From Linnemannia hyalina (Eukaryota > Mortierellomycota > Mortierellomycetes > Mortierellales > Mortierellaceae): a DNA stretch of 64,000 nt. Under the pieces are notes generated by a model. That model was not told the origin of the DNA, ran no database searches, and worked only from the letters and a program-made list of their open reading frames with translations. The stretch is from the NCBI GenBank assembly GCA_019671135.1, contig JAHRHY010000007.1:806001-870000 (forward strand). The letters are read 5' to 3'. Of this stretch, positions 25,253 to 35,528 are shown piece by piece (positions within the stretch are counted from its first letter, which is position 1; each line of letters begins with the position of its first letter). The translations under genes were made by a program, and so were the position numbers.

Positions 25253-27236
25253 TCACTTCTGCTGGACAAATGCAGACGCATAAGAAACACTCGAATCCAA
25301 CATCGAAAGAACATGACTCGACTGCGAGTAATGCACAAACCGAATACGAAGACTCTTCTCAGCATGTTGTTGTTGTTGATGCTCCAGAGCCGCCAAGAGG
25401 ACACCAATGGGGTGTCTTCCACAGATAGTATTCTTGGTCCGAGCAAGGTACTGACAGAACTCGCCATGGTCCCGCTTCTCGATCGTCCGCATCCCCTCAC
25501 GGTCCAGATGCTCAATCGATTCATGAATCTTGCGCGCTCCCACGGATGGGGTAAATTTTCCCTTGCCACCCTTTCTTGGCGCGAGACTCTCAATCACCGA
25601 GGATGGGTTGTCGTCAGCTGCATAGTACGTGTAATCGAAACGTGTTCCCCTATTATTATTTTTTTCGTTGGGTTTCGAGTTGCGCATGAATTAAGAAAAA
25701 ATAAGGCAAATGTTAGGTCAGCGCGTAAATGCGATACCGCATGGGCAAAATGGAGTCGTTAGTATTTTAGTATTTTCTATTTTTTCCTTTTCCTTCCCAT
25801 CCCTTGCAAAGCTCCCGAGGGTGAGGTCAATCCATATATTACATGCATGTCTGCCATCCCTATTCAATAGTCTGCGCCCACCCTGTCAAACGCATAATGT
25901 TTCAATGGTGCAAGAAATGAGAACCCGGAAAAAAATGATACGGAAAACAAGATCTGGGCCCCTTCACCTTGTGCCTTTTTACCATTCACCCCAACTCGCC
26001 TTCCCATGCACCTTATCCAATCCCATCCCATTTTCCCTATTCTCTTGTTCCCTCTTCCTGCTCCCACTTTCCTCACCCTCTTCCTCATTTCAATCACCTC
26101 ACTCCCAGTACTCACTCTCTCAACACTCCCAAAAGAAAAGCTTACCAGTGGCAGAAGTCGCTCGAGACAATAAAGAGGTTCTGCGGATCGTCCAGATAAG
26201 GCGCCAAGATCTTTCCGTAGCTCTGTTCCGAGGCCTTGTTGAGTGCACCGACCAGGATGGGTACAATCCTGATCTCATCAATGTGGTCCTCAAAGACCTT
26301 GTAGACATATGGCAGGTGCATCTCGATGCTGTGTTCGTCCTCGTCCGTGTCTCGCGACATTATCTCGAATTCACCTGTCTTTTGCAGTTCCTTGTTCACT
26401 ATATGCGTGTGCAAAAAGAACAGGTTTGGCGTGTTTAGTTGAGGGTTGAACCGAGAGGAGTGCAAAATAGAGTTCAGTAGGATTCTCGTATCGTTTATAA
26501 TTTACCAGTTTGGTCGATGGCCAAGTCGCCGAGGGGAGTTTCGTAACGGACACATTTCGTGAGAGCACATCCTCTTAGATAGACATGATGGGATGGTCCG
26601 AGGATAAAGACGCGTTTGCTGTTTAATTTCCACAATGCACAGATAAAAAACAAAAATAAAAAAAATGCGCGTGATCAGTCCCCTTGTCCTTGAACATATG
26701 GATTATGCCAAGAGAAGTAGTAATAGCAGCAGCAGCAGGATGGGTTGAGCCATCCACGATAACAAAGTCTACTTGTAAGAGGTCACTTACAAGAGTTCGG
26801 GCTGAATGGTCTTGTATGCGAATCCTGCGGCAGGTCCACTATATGAGTATCCCGCATGTCTAAGATTTTGCAGTGGTGATTGGTGAGAACGAATGCGTGT
26901 CAATGACTCGCCAGTCAATCAGTTCGTGCTGAACATTTATCCTAATACAAAAAAAAGGTCTCTTACGGCGCAATGATGGCTCGGAGTCCGGGGATAGGGA
27001 AAGGGTCCTGTCCTGTTGACGCCTCCTGTCCGGCCTTGTTCAGCCATCCTTCCAATTGCCTGTCAAGCTCCCTACCTATTAGCGTTGAAATATAGAATAG
27101 AGTGAACATCGTTAGAAAGAGTGACGAGGGAACTAAAGTCATGCACAAATACTGGTGGACTGTGCAAAAGTATCGAGTCTCTTTTACCGGTAGCCGAGTA
27201 CCATGAGCCAGCATGGGAAGCGTTTCGCGCACTCAT
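25253..27236 (-). CDS. MEMO1: MEMO1 family protein (yeast Mho1 homologue)
   Basis: Member of the MEMO family, related to class III extradiol dioxygenases; in animals it is linked to cell motility and copper/redox signalling. The model is complement of 25253..25649, 26146..26398, 26506..26618, 26791..26859, 26967..27075 and 27188..27236, giving 329 residues, slightly longer than human MEMO1. It starts [17 protein letters not shown], the family's hallmark N-terminus. The metal-site motifs are [42 protein letters not shown] and [11 protein letters not shown]. All six exons keep phase with GT-AG introns of 496, 107, 172, 107 and 112 nt. The gene is divergent from the next gene with 317 bases between ATGs. 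Family identity is secure; the role in this fungus is unknown. Confidence 0.96.
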
Positions 27237-27553
27237 CTTGAACAATGAAGAAAGAGAAGGAGAAGCAGGGAAAAGATAGTTGTCCGTGTTGGGCGGGGTG
27301 GCAGTTTCTTTGTAGGAATGAGGACGAGCGAGTAGGAATGTGTGAGTGTGGGAATGACAGAAAGAGTTCACAGGCAGAGGAGTATCTCTCTCTCTTTTTT
27401 ATCTTTCTGCCCCCCTTCTCCAACCGCGTGACAGGGTTCGGCAGTCACGGCGTTGACTTCGCCGTACCGCATTGCTTGTCCCTGATGCAAACAGTAAAAC
27501 GAGGAATCACTCTTCTCCACGCTTTTATACCACGTCCCTGTCCGAATAAATGA
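27237..27553. promoter_or_regulatory. Compact divergent promoter, MEMO1 / FANCF-like gene
   Basis: 317 bases between divergent start codons, short enough for a shared promoter. Just before the plus-strand start lies an ATG at 27550 in another frame, overlapping the ATG at 27554 as ATGAATGA. It opens a 33-codon upstream frame that ends inside the gene. Confidence 0.5.
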
Positions 27554-28872
27554 ATGACCTCGCAGCAAGAGCCGAAAACTCATCCAGAACTGACAGTCGT
27601 CTGTCGCATCCTCCAACAGGCATCCATCCCTCTCACACAAACTCAGTTTGATCAGCAATGGACCCCAACACAATTGAGCGCTGCCTTCAACTGGACTCAC
27701 CATCTCTCAGCCATGTTTCTTGCTCTCGATAATAACTTATCATCCTTATCGGCGGGGCAACAAGTTCTAACGCCACAGAGGATCGTCAGATCGTTTCTAA
27801 AGTCTCGCGAGAGTGCTAATCGACAGTCTCATAGCAACTTCAATGGCAATAACAAATATGGTGACAATCGCTCATCATCGTCATCGTCGACGCCACATCT
27901 TTCAGCTACAGGAAACCTGCCTACCGAAGCAGAGCTCTTGGATCCGTCGGCTGCACTTCAGAGACGAATGCTCAGTAACCCGGGACTCACAGATATGGCG
28001 AGGCTCGAGATTCTCTCTCTCAATTGCTCCCAGCAACAACAAGTACAAGATGGATCCTCGTTTGAGATCAACAGCGACGCCCTGGTAAAGCAGCATCCCC
28101 ATGCATTAAAATCCTTCCTGGATGTCACTCGCAGTGCTAATTGAAATGTAGATCAAAGGCACATTGACTAATTAGTCGTCATTTCTTTGTTCAAATTGCA
28201 TTCTACCAGTCGATTATCAAGGAAAACGCACTGGGGGATCTGATTGCCGGGGCAAGAACTCACTTCTTACAGTTGTCGCTGCTCCCAGGGGTGGAGCTTC
28301 CCGATCTTCAAGGTATGCGATATAAGTACCTTTGGCAACGAAGAATCGAAATATAAGGGCCACAATCTAAGTGCGTTTTCTTACGTAACATTTTGCTGAC
28401 TGATTGGTATTAGCTGACACGCTGTCGAACATGACGACCAGGTCGATTAAACAGAGGGCCAAGGCACGTGTGTTGTTCAAAAGGATAGAAGCGAGTAACG
28501 ACACGACAATGGAGGTGGAGATGGTATTAATCCCACAGTTACGCAAGTATCTAGAGGTGTCGAGATCTGAGGCCTGGGTAAGTCTTTCCGTGATGATTTC
28601 GTGTTCCTTATTCTGAATTCCGTCGTTGGTTGTCTGGTTCGTGCAGGTTGACTGATTGCCTTTTGTGTGCTTCATTGAATGGTTAGGACGTGATATGCGA
28701 TTTGTCAGATATGGTTACAAAGGCCATTAAGACACCGTCTAGTACCAGCGCTAGTGCTGAAGAAGGAGTAGGAGCAGAACGAAGCAAAGTGGATTGGGAG
28801 TCTGTTGTCGATGCACTGACACGACTCCAGTACGAGGAGCCTGTTGAACAGGCGCGCGAAAAATCAAAATAA
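27554..28872 (+). CDS. Unrecognised helical protein, weak FANCF-like N-terminus
   Basis: I do not recognise this with confidence. The model joins 27554..28084, 28210..28312, 28414..28577 and 28687..28872, giving 327 residues. Exon 1 would otherwise run to a stop at 28144, so its donor (GTAAAG at 28085) is the weakest join. The segment QQWTPTQLSAAFNWTHHLSA sits about where vertebrate FANCF has its conserved Trp-Asp-Pro...Ala-Leu-Gln-Trp-Ala helix, and the length is near FANCF's roughly 370 residues. This is a remembered resemblance, not an alignment. A Ser/Asn-rich stretch lies at about 90-120, and the rest is predicted helical with no enzyme motif. The gene shares a compact divergent promoter with MEMO1. 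Confidence 0.6.
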
Positions 28873-29153
28873 ACGAAACACGCGTGACCGCGTAATCACT
28901 ATATCTGGGCTGCTTCTGCACCCAGCCCCCTTTTTTCAACCCCAACGTCGTCATTGTCAAACCCAACCCTTCCAATTTCTTCTATTTTATTTTCTTCATT
29001 CACACACGACATTCCTTCATTCACTCTCATCTTCAATCTTACCGACTTTGCGTCCTCAGCACACTCTTTTTTTTCTATTTCTTTCTTCTCAGGCACCTTC
29101 TCCACTTTCCCACTTCTTTTCTTTTTTTTTTTTTCTCAATCAACAAAATAACC

Positions 29154-30791
29154 ATGGCTTGGGGAGGCGGAAACACAAATAGCGTCGACGGATGGTGCAA
29201 ACGCCTCCGCTCAAACGATACAACCTTCACATCCCTCCACATTCTCTCCTTCCGTCGCGTCACCACCGCAGAACTCGGACTCTTGTTCGACGCCATCTCC
29301 GAAAACACCACCCTCAAGGAACTCTATGCCTCTGGTCATTCTCTTGACGCTGCTGCCGCCAAGAAACTCGCGACGGCGTTGGAATTGAATTCGACACTGG
29401 AGAGACTGAATATAGGAAACGATCGGATGGGTGGGAATGAGGAGGTTGTGAAGGCCTTGGCGGAAGGTGTGGCAAAGAACAAGGGCTTGGTGAGGTTGGA
29501 TATGGAGAATAAGGGCCTGGGTGGCCATGGTAGTGGGGATGATGGGGAGGGTAGTGTGAAGGCGTTGGCGGAGGCGTTGGAGAAGAATACGGATCTGCAG
29601 GAATTGAATCTGGCCAGGAACAAGTTGACGGATCAGGATATTGATGTGATCTGTAAGGCTCTCGCCAACAACAAGGGTCTCAGAGTTTTGGATTTGTCGC
29701 TCAACTCTTTTGGAGAACATGGGACTCGTGCCATTGCTACTCTCCTTGCTGGCGATTCGACCTCTGAGGATGGCGTTGGGTTGAGAGAGATTGATCTGTC
29801 GGATAACGAGCTGACGGAGGAAGGAGGCATGGCAATTGGACAGGCCCTCAAGAGCAACAAGACCCTGCAACGACTCCGGATGAGCTCCTCCATGGACCCA
29901 CCTCTGCCAGTCGAGGAAGGGGATGACGACAAGCTGCTGTGGGACCACGACCTCGCAGCACTCAACAAGCCCCTGTCGCCTGATCAGGAAGCAGAGATCC
30001 GCTCGGATGGAGATGCTATCCTCGAGACACTGTCAGAGTCGCTGAAGCACAACAACACCCTGCAGGAGATCTGGATGGATTACTGCAACATCTCATCGGT
30101 CGGAGTCACCTTCTTGGCAGAGGCACTTCGTTCCAACCAGGGGCTGACCACTATCCGGATGAGAAACAACAGGATCGGAAACCGTGGTGCTCGTGCCTTG
30201 GGCGCCGCTCTCACCCCAGCGTCTTCTAGCGAATACAACACGACACTCAAGAACCTGGAGCTTGGATCGAACAAGGTCGGCGTTCTTGGATGGCACGGAC
30301 TCGTCGGCGCCAGCTCGCTCGAGAGCTTGGGTCTCTACGAGAACGGAATCAGTGTCCTGCACGAAGCTATCGACAGTCACCTCCTCTCCTCCTCCTCCTC
30401 ATCGCCAACCTCGACAACGGCTCCATCCCTCAGCTCAACAATCCTCAACGGCGCGAGCACAGCAAACCAGGTCCTTGAGAAATTGGCCCACCTGGACGTT
30501 GGCTGCAACGGTATCTCTCGTGAGGACTTTACTCAATTGGGTGTCAGCCTCATCAAGGGCTCTCTCCCTTCCTTGATCCGTCTCGAGATTGCCGGCAACG
30601 GCGACCGGTCCCAGGCACCCCAAGACCCCGACCACGGTGGCGATGATGACGATAACGAGGGCGGTGACGACTCGGAGCCTCGTCCGGACGACGAGCAGAA
30701 TGCCTGGGAACGAGTCGCAAATCGGATCGAGGAGGTTCGTCCTGGTCTTGTCATTCATTGGAAGGGCGCTGGAGCCATGCAGCAGCAATAA
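29154..30791 (+). CDS. Leucine-rich-repeat (RNI-like) protein, intronless
   Basis: 545 residues in one exon. It has regular RNI-type leucine-rich repeats of about 28-30 residues from about residue 25 to 480, such as NTTLKELYASGHSLDAAAA, NKGLRVLDLSLNSFGEHGT and NTTLQEIWMDYCNISSVG. These are the kind seen in RanGAP and the LRR parts of NOD-like receptors. There is no NACHT, F-box, kinase or membrane segment, so it is probably a cytosolic protein-binding scaffold. RanGAP itself is less likely, as I see no clear RanGAP-specific loop. A Ser-rich loop (near 410) and an acidic Asp/Glu stretch (near 490) interrupt the C-terminal part. The start at 29154 follows a pyrimidine-rich leader (28900-29145). 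The lack of introns stands out beside its neighbours. Confidence 0.88.
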   Translation: MAWGGGNTNSVDGWCKRLRSNDTTFTSLHILSFRRVTTAELGLLFDAISENTTLKELYASGHSLDAAAAKKLATALELNSTLERLNIGNDRMGGNEEVVKALAEGVAKNKGLVRLDMENKGLGGHGSGDDGEGSVKALAEALEKNTDLQELNLARNKLTDQDIDVICKALANNKGLRVLDLSLNSFGEHGTRAIATLLAGDSTSEDGVGLREIDLSDNELTEEGGMAIGQALKSNKTLQRLRMSSSMDPPLPVEEGDDDKLLWDHDLAALNKPLSPDQEAEIRSDGDAILETLSESLKHNNTLQEIWMDYCNISSVGVTFLAEALRSNQGLTTIRMRNNRIGNRGARALGAALTPASSSEYNTTLKNLELGSNKVGVLGWHGLVGASSLESLGLYENGISVLHEAIDSHLLSSSSSSPTSTTAPSLSSTILNGASTANQVLEKLAHLDVGCNGISREDFTQLGVSLIKGSLPSLIRLEIAGNGDRSQAPQDPDHGGDDDDNEGGDDSEPRPDDEQNAWERVANRIEEVRPGLVIHWKGAGAMQQQ

Positions 30792-31003
30792 TAAACCCAT
30801 CTACCATTTTCCTTTTCTCTTTGGAAAATAAATGATAACATAACAACGCGACTTTGGAAGTGTGGAGACTTTGAAAGCGACAATAATAATAGAAAGAAAG
30901 AAAAGAAACGAAAACGTGGACTACAAAGGCAAACACTTCAACTACGAAAATACTACGACTAATACTACTAGGTTAAATTTTTGGACCCTGGCACTTTACT
31001 TGC
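30792..31003. other. Convergent 3' spacer
   Basis: 212 bases between convergent stops, with AATAAA-type sequence (AAAATAAATG near 30826) on the plus strand and A-rich sequence beyond. The two mRNAs probably end close together or overlap. Confidence 0.5.
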
Positions 31004-34000
31004 TTACTCCTCCTCGGCAGAGCGGAGCCAGTCAACAAAGACCACACACTTCTTCTTCAACTCTGCATCCGTGGTCGCCAAATCGTACCAGGCCAACATC
31101 ACATCCTCCTCGACCAACTCGGTGTCATACAGACCCTTCATCACAATGGGCGCTCTGGCCATCATGTTGGGACGGTGCTTGACAAACATCTGTTCCCAAG
31201 CACGCATCAACGCAAGCTGGTCCTCGCTCGACCGGACAAAGTTGGCCAACAACTTTTCCTTGTCCGTCAACACCTTCTTCCATGTCTCCACCGACGTCTC
31301 CGTGAACAGCGATGCTACCAAAATGTAGTACAGCTGGGGCTTGGTGAGACCATTACGCATCTCCAGACGGGTGACCTCCTTAATCTCGTCTTGGATCTGC
31401 TGTTGCTGCTGCTTCTTGTCCTGGCTACCTTCCTGGTTTTGCTGCTGGAAGAACTTTTGGAGATCCAGGATCAACTGGTCACGCTGAGCCTGCTTCGAGT
31501 CGGGCTTGACCTGAACAGGCGTCTCAGGACGACGAAGCTGAAACTTTTCCATATCCTCACTCGACATCTCCACAACCTTGGCACGAGGCTTGTCCTATTT
31601 TATTTAATCCGACATAAATAGAAAGATGTCAGTTACAAGGCTCATGATAATTCAACGCAAACATGCCATTCCACGTCAAAATTCAATCCTTCGACTTACG
31701 TTGAGGTCTTGGACGCGACGACGACCGTTGCCAGCCTTCTCCGATCCCAAAACAGGGGTGGTGGCGGGCGAAGTGGCCACAGGAGTAGTAGCGGCAGAAA
31801 CCGGCTGAACAGCAGCAGCAACGGTGGCGGCGGGTGCTGCAGTAACAGCAACGGGAGCAACAATGCTGGTTCGAGGAGCAAGGACAGATCGGCTCAAAGA
31901 GTCATCGTTGGCCTGGCTAGAAAGGCTACGAGATCCAGGGGGGCGGTAAGCGCCAGTAGGGTTGACCTCTGCTTGAGCGCGGAAAGATGAGGTTGAGGTC
32001 TTCTCCTGCTCAATGATTTGAGGAGGCCTGTAAGGGCCATCGCGGTTCTCGCGAGCGTTCTCAGTAAAGGTAGAGCGGTAGGGACCTTCAGAACGAACAG
32101 AGCGGAAAGGGCGGTCCTCTAATCTTTCCGGCGAAGATCCCTGCTGCTGCTGCTGTTGAGGACGGTAAGCTCCACGATCCTGGTACCCCTCGCCGTTCGG
32201 CCTGTAGGGGCGCTCTCCGTTCTGGCCATCCCGAGAATATCCCCTGGTTTGTCCATTGTTGTTGTTGTAGGATGCGTTGGCGTTGTTCTGGATGTTCTGG
32301 TTGTTCTGTTGTCCAACGCGCTGGCGAAGTTCCTCGCGTCCGTGGGCATAGGTGCACTTGGTTCCAAAGGGGCATTCGCCATCGGTCATGAAACGCTCGC
32401 AAAGACGAGTCTTGTGGAACTCGCCTTCAGTAGGTTCGGTGCGCTTGGCACGGTTCTGGTAAGAAGCCTGAACAGCCGATACGGGCTTGTCCTGCTGCTC
32501 TGCTGAGGCAGGGCGCTGGCGCAGTTCAGCTGCGCCGTGGGCAAAAGTACACTTGCCGTAGTAAGGGCAGAACTGCTCCGTCTCGAATCTTTCGCAAAGG
32601 CGGGTCTTGTAGTTGGGGTTGTCAGCATGCGAGGTTCCTGACCCACCTAAAAGCACAAGACAAACAAGAAAAAATAATGCATGCGATAAGCATCATGACA
32701 ATTTCTTCATATTGGTAGCAGTGATGTCTTGACCTTCGGATATCACATTTTCGGAACATGGAGGCCAGACAAACATACCAGTGTTGTTGCCGCCGTTGTT
32801 GTTGTAGCGACCGTTGCCATCGCGGTCTCCGCGGTCTCTGTTCTGGCCCTGCCCGTTGCCGCCGAGGCGGTTGTTGTTGTAGTCCCGGGTGATGGCCTGA
32901 CGCTGAGAGTCCAGAGGGAGGGCAATGTTAAGGTTCTTCATGTTGGACTCGAGGCTGTCGCCGCCGCTGTTGTTGGAGTGGTTGCGGTGGATTTTGGGTG
33001 GGGCAGCAGCAAGAGCCTTGGCGCGGCTAGCCTCAGCCGCAGTAAAAGCCATACGGAGAACGTCCTGCATGGTCCTGTAGAGGGCCTTGTCAGTCGCCTG
33101 CTGGAGGTTGCACCACGAGAACTGAACGCCCTCTCCTGAGGGGAGGACCCTGGAACTGTCGGTCAACTCGGCAAGGTAGTAGACAACACGCTTGGGCCTG
33201 GTTTTGTCAAGAGGAAGGAGTAAAGATGGTCAGTCATATTTTTACTTTAGAGATCCGATCTGGTTATTACGTTCCGTCTTCGTGTTTCCTCATCGAGTCT
33301 CCTCGTCAAGGGTAAAGAGAGGGGAAGGTGAGCGCTGTTTTCCCTTCTGTATCGAATCTAAACAACTCTTCCTCCTCTTCAAGGCCATGTTCACTGGCCA
33401 TAACGAAAGAAAGAGACAAAAACCAGGTTTGTCTATTCCCGTTCACGATCCGATCTGTTCGATTCTTCGTTTTCTATCTCTCGTCTCTTTTCCTCTTCAG
33501 CTGCTTCTTGATCCTCCATAGATCGTCCTGCTCTTCTTTGCTCTGCTTTGCTCTGCTCTGCTCGATTTGCGTCCTTGCGATGAATTTAGATGAGGTATTA
33601 TCGTCCAGATTCACACCATGCGTCGTTATTGGTTCATTTCTATCACCCTTTCTCTGTCTCTCTTTTGTCTACACTGCCTTTGTAACAATGAGAGACTGAG
33701 GTGAGGTTCTTACTTGGTGCCAGAAAGGTACTTGATCTCGGCGCGGAAGGATTCCTCGATCTTCAGGTCCTTGACGGAGAGTCCAGTGATCTCCAAAGTC
33801 TCACGGAGCGCACATCTACCAACAATGCAAAAATAAAATAACCATGATTAGGCCGCGGGGTTGTTTTTCTTCAAAGGTCATGGTCACTGTCGCTCAGATG
33901 TGATCCAGAGTCATAGCCTAAAAAAAGAGGAGAAAGTGAAAGAGAGAGAGAGAGATGAAGAGACTTACTTGAGCTCGTCTTCATCGCCGATGACTCTGCC

Positions 34001-34117
34001 CTTGGGAGCAGTCCAGTGTCGTTTGTGGTTAAAAGAATCGTTAACTAATAAGATCTCTGTCGAGTTCCGCTGATGACGGTAAATGAGGATTCCTGTTACG
34101 TGCAAGGACTTGTCCAT
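31004..34117 (-). CDS. Nudix-like + tandem CCCH zinc fingers + eIF5C/W2 fusion protein
   Basis: A single reading frame unites three RNA- or nucleotide-related modules. The model is complement of 31004..31594, 31700..32646, 32779..33197, 33714..33815 and 33969..34117, giving 735 residues; all four junctions keep phase. Residues 1-135 resemble Ap4A hydrolase (NUDT2): HWTAPKGRV, a Nudix box from Gly40 to Leu62, then KPKRVVYYLAEL. The box reads REtLEItG, so the last of its two adjacent Glu is Ile59. Residues 241-260 and 306-325 are two tristetraprolin-type C-x8-C-x5-C-x3-H fingers, each led by KTRLCERF. A Gly/Asn/Arg/Pro-rich linker follows. Residues 560-735 are a W2 domain of the eIF5/eIF2B-epsilon type, ending FVDWLRSAEEE. 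A role in mRNA binding and translation control is inferred. The start at 34117 gives the N-terminal spacing of NUDT2. Confidence 0.88.
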
Positions 34118-34541
34118 TGAGATGATGTCCGAAGTCGAGGGGAAGAGTTAGTGAAAGATAAAAGAAGAGGGGGTGGAAGTGAAGATAAAAGAGTATGGGG
34201 GGGAGGAAGGTTGCGAGGAGAGAGAGAAAGAGAAGGAGAAAGAAAGAGAAGGAGAGAAGGAAGGAAGGAAAGAGAAGGAGAAGGAAGAGAAGGAAAATGA
34301 AAATGAGAGAAATTATCCTCATGCCGTGCCGTGCCTGGGCCGTGTGAAATGAATCATTTCCATCATTACTTGTCGAAGGACGGGATCTCAATAATGGTGT
34401 TTGCCTGTAGCCGTTGCCGGCTATCTGTATGTTCATGGTTTTCTCTGCACCAATACTATTGCAGTGTTCCCGGTGGTCGGAATGAAAAAGAGTAGAGCAT
34501 GGATAAAAAGAACGTGGTATGGCATGGCACGGCGTAACATG

Positions 34542-34576
<35 letters not shown>

Positions 34577-35528
34577 CAACCCTTGCTTCAATGGGTGAAC
34601 CCCATGGGTTGAGCCCCCCTTTTTGATCCCTGTTCGTCCAAATGGGCACACGACCTGTACCAATATATGATCTTTAAGGGCTATTTAACCTTCTCGAAAC
34701 ACATCTCTCACCACGGCCCAAGGAAGACTCGCCAGGTGAAAAAAACCCATGGCGTGAGTTTGGCTCTCTCTTTCCAGCTTCTATAGCTTATCGGATGGGA
34801 TGCAACATACATGTACCATAGCATGTACAACAAGACACGCTGTCAATTGACTCCTCCCTTTTTTGTTGATAAATGACCCTTGACACCCACACACGCGTGC
34901 TCTACACACCTCTGCTCAGAACGTACTTAACATTTGGTGGCGTTCACATCCTATCTATTGCTTTGATCGATGAAAAAGACATGTATTAAAGAGAATGAGA
35001 GAAGATAGAAAGGACAATGGGGACGACCCCGACAAGAGTGTCTCTCAGCTTGTCTCCTTTTCTTTGCCGCCCAGTCATTTCTGTCGTCTCCTCAAGGGTG
35101 TCGTGTACACTTTTTTTTGTTTGCTCCATATGCTTGCATGAGGTGCGTGTGTGTGTCTCTCTCGTTTCGCTTTCTATTGACCCTTGTCTTGTCTTGTCCC
35201 TTTTAGCTCTCTATCTCTGTCTCCCCTTATTTCCTCTTATTCTCCTCCTTTGTTCTCTTCCTTTTCTGTAAATCCCACGCCGATTTGTTTGTTTCTTTTT
35301 CTTTTTCTTCTCCACTTTCCCAGACCCTCCCCCTGCCCGCACATACGCTCCTCTTTTTTGCGTCCTTTAACTTCCCCCTCCTCTTCTATCAACGTCAGAC
35401 AAATAAAAAAAATAAAAAATAAAAATTCTTCACTCTTCGCTTTATCCCTTATTTCTTATTTCGTCATTCATCCCCATCTTTCCCCTCCACTCCACTCCAT
35501 CCCCATTCAAGTCTTGTCAACCCACGCC
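34118..35528. promoter_or_regulatory. Divergent intergenic region, fusion gene / CENP-B-like gene
   Basis: 1.4 kb without a gene. The left part (34130-34300) is pyrimidine-rich on the minus strand and probably the leader of the fusion gene. A (GT)n tract lies at about 34544-34573. The right part (35030-35520) is pyrimidine-rich on the plus strand and probably the leader of the next gene, ending in A-rich AAATAAAAA-like sequence and CCATCCCC before the ATG. Confidence 0.5.
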
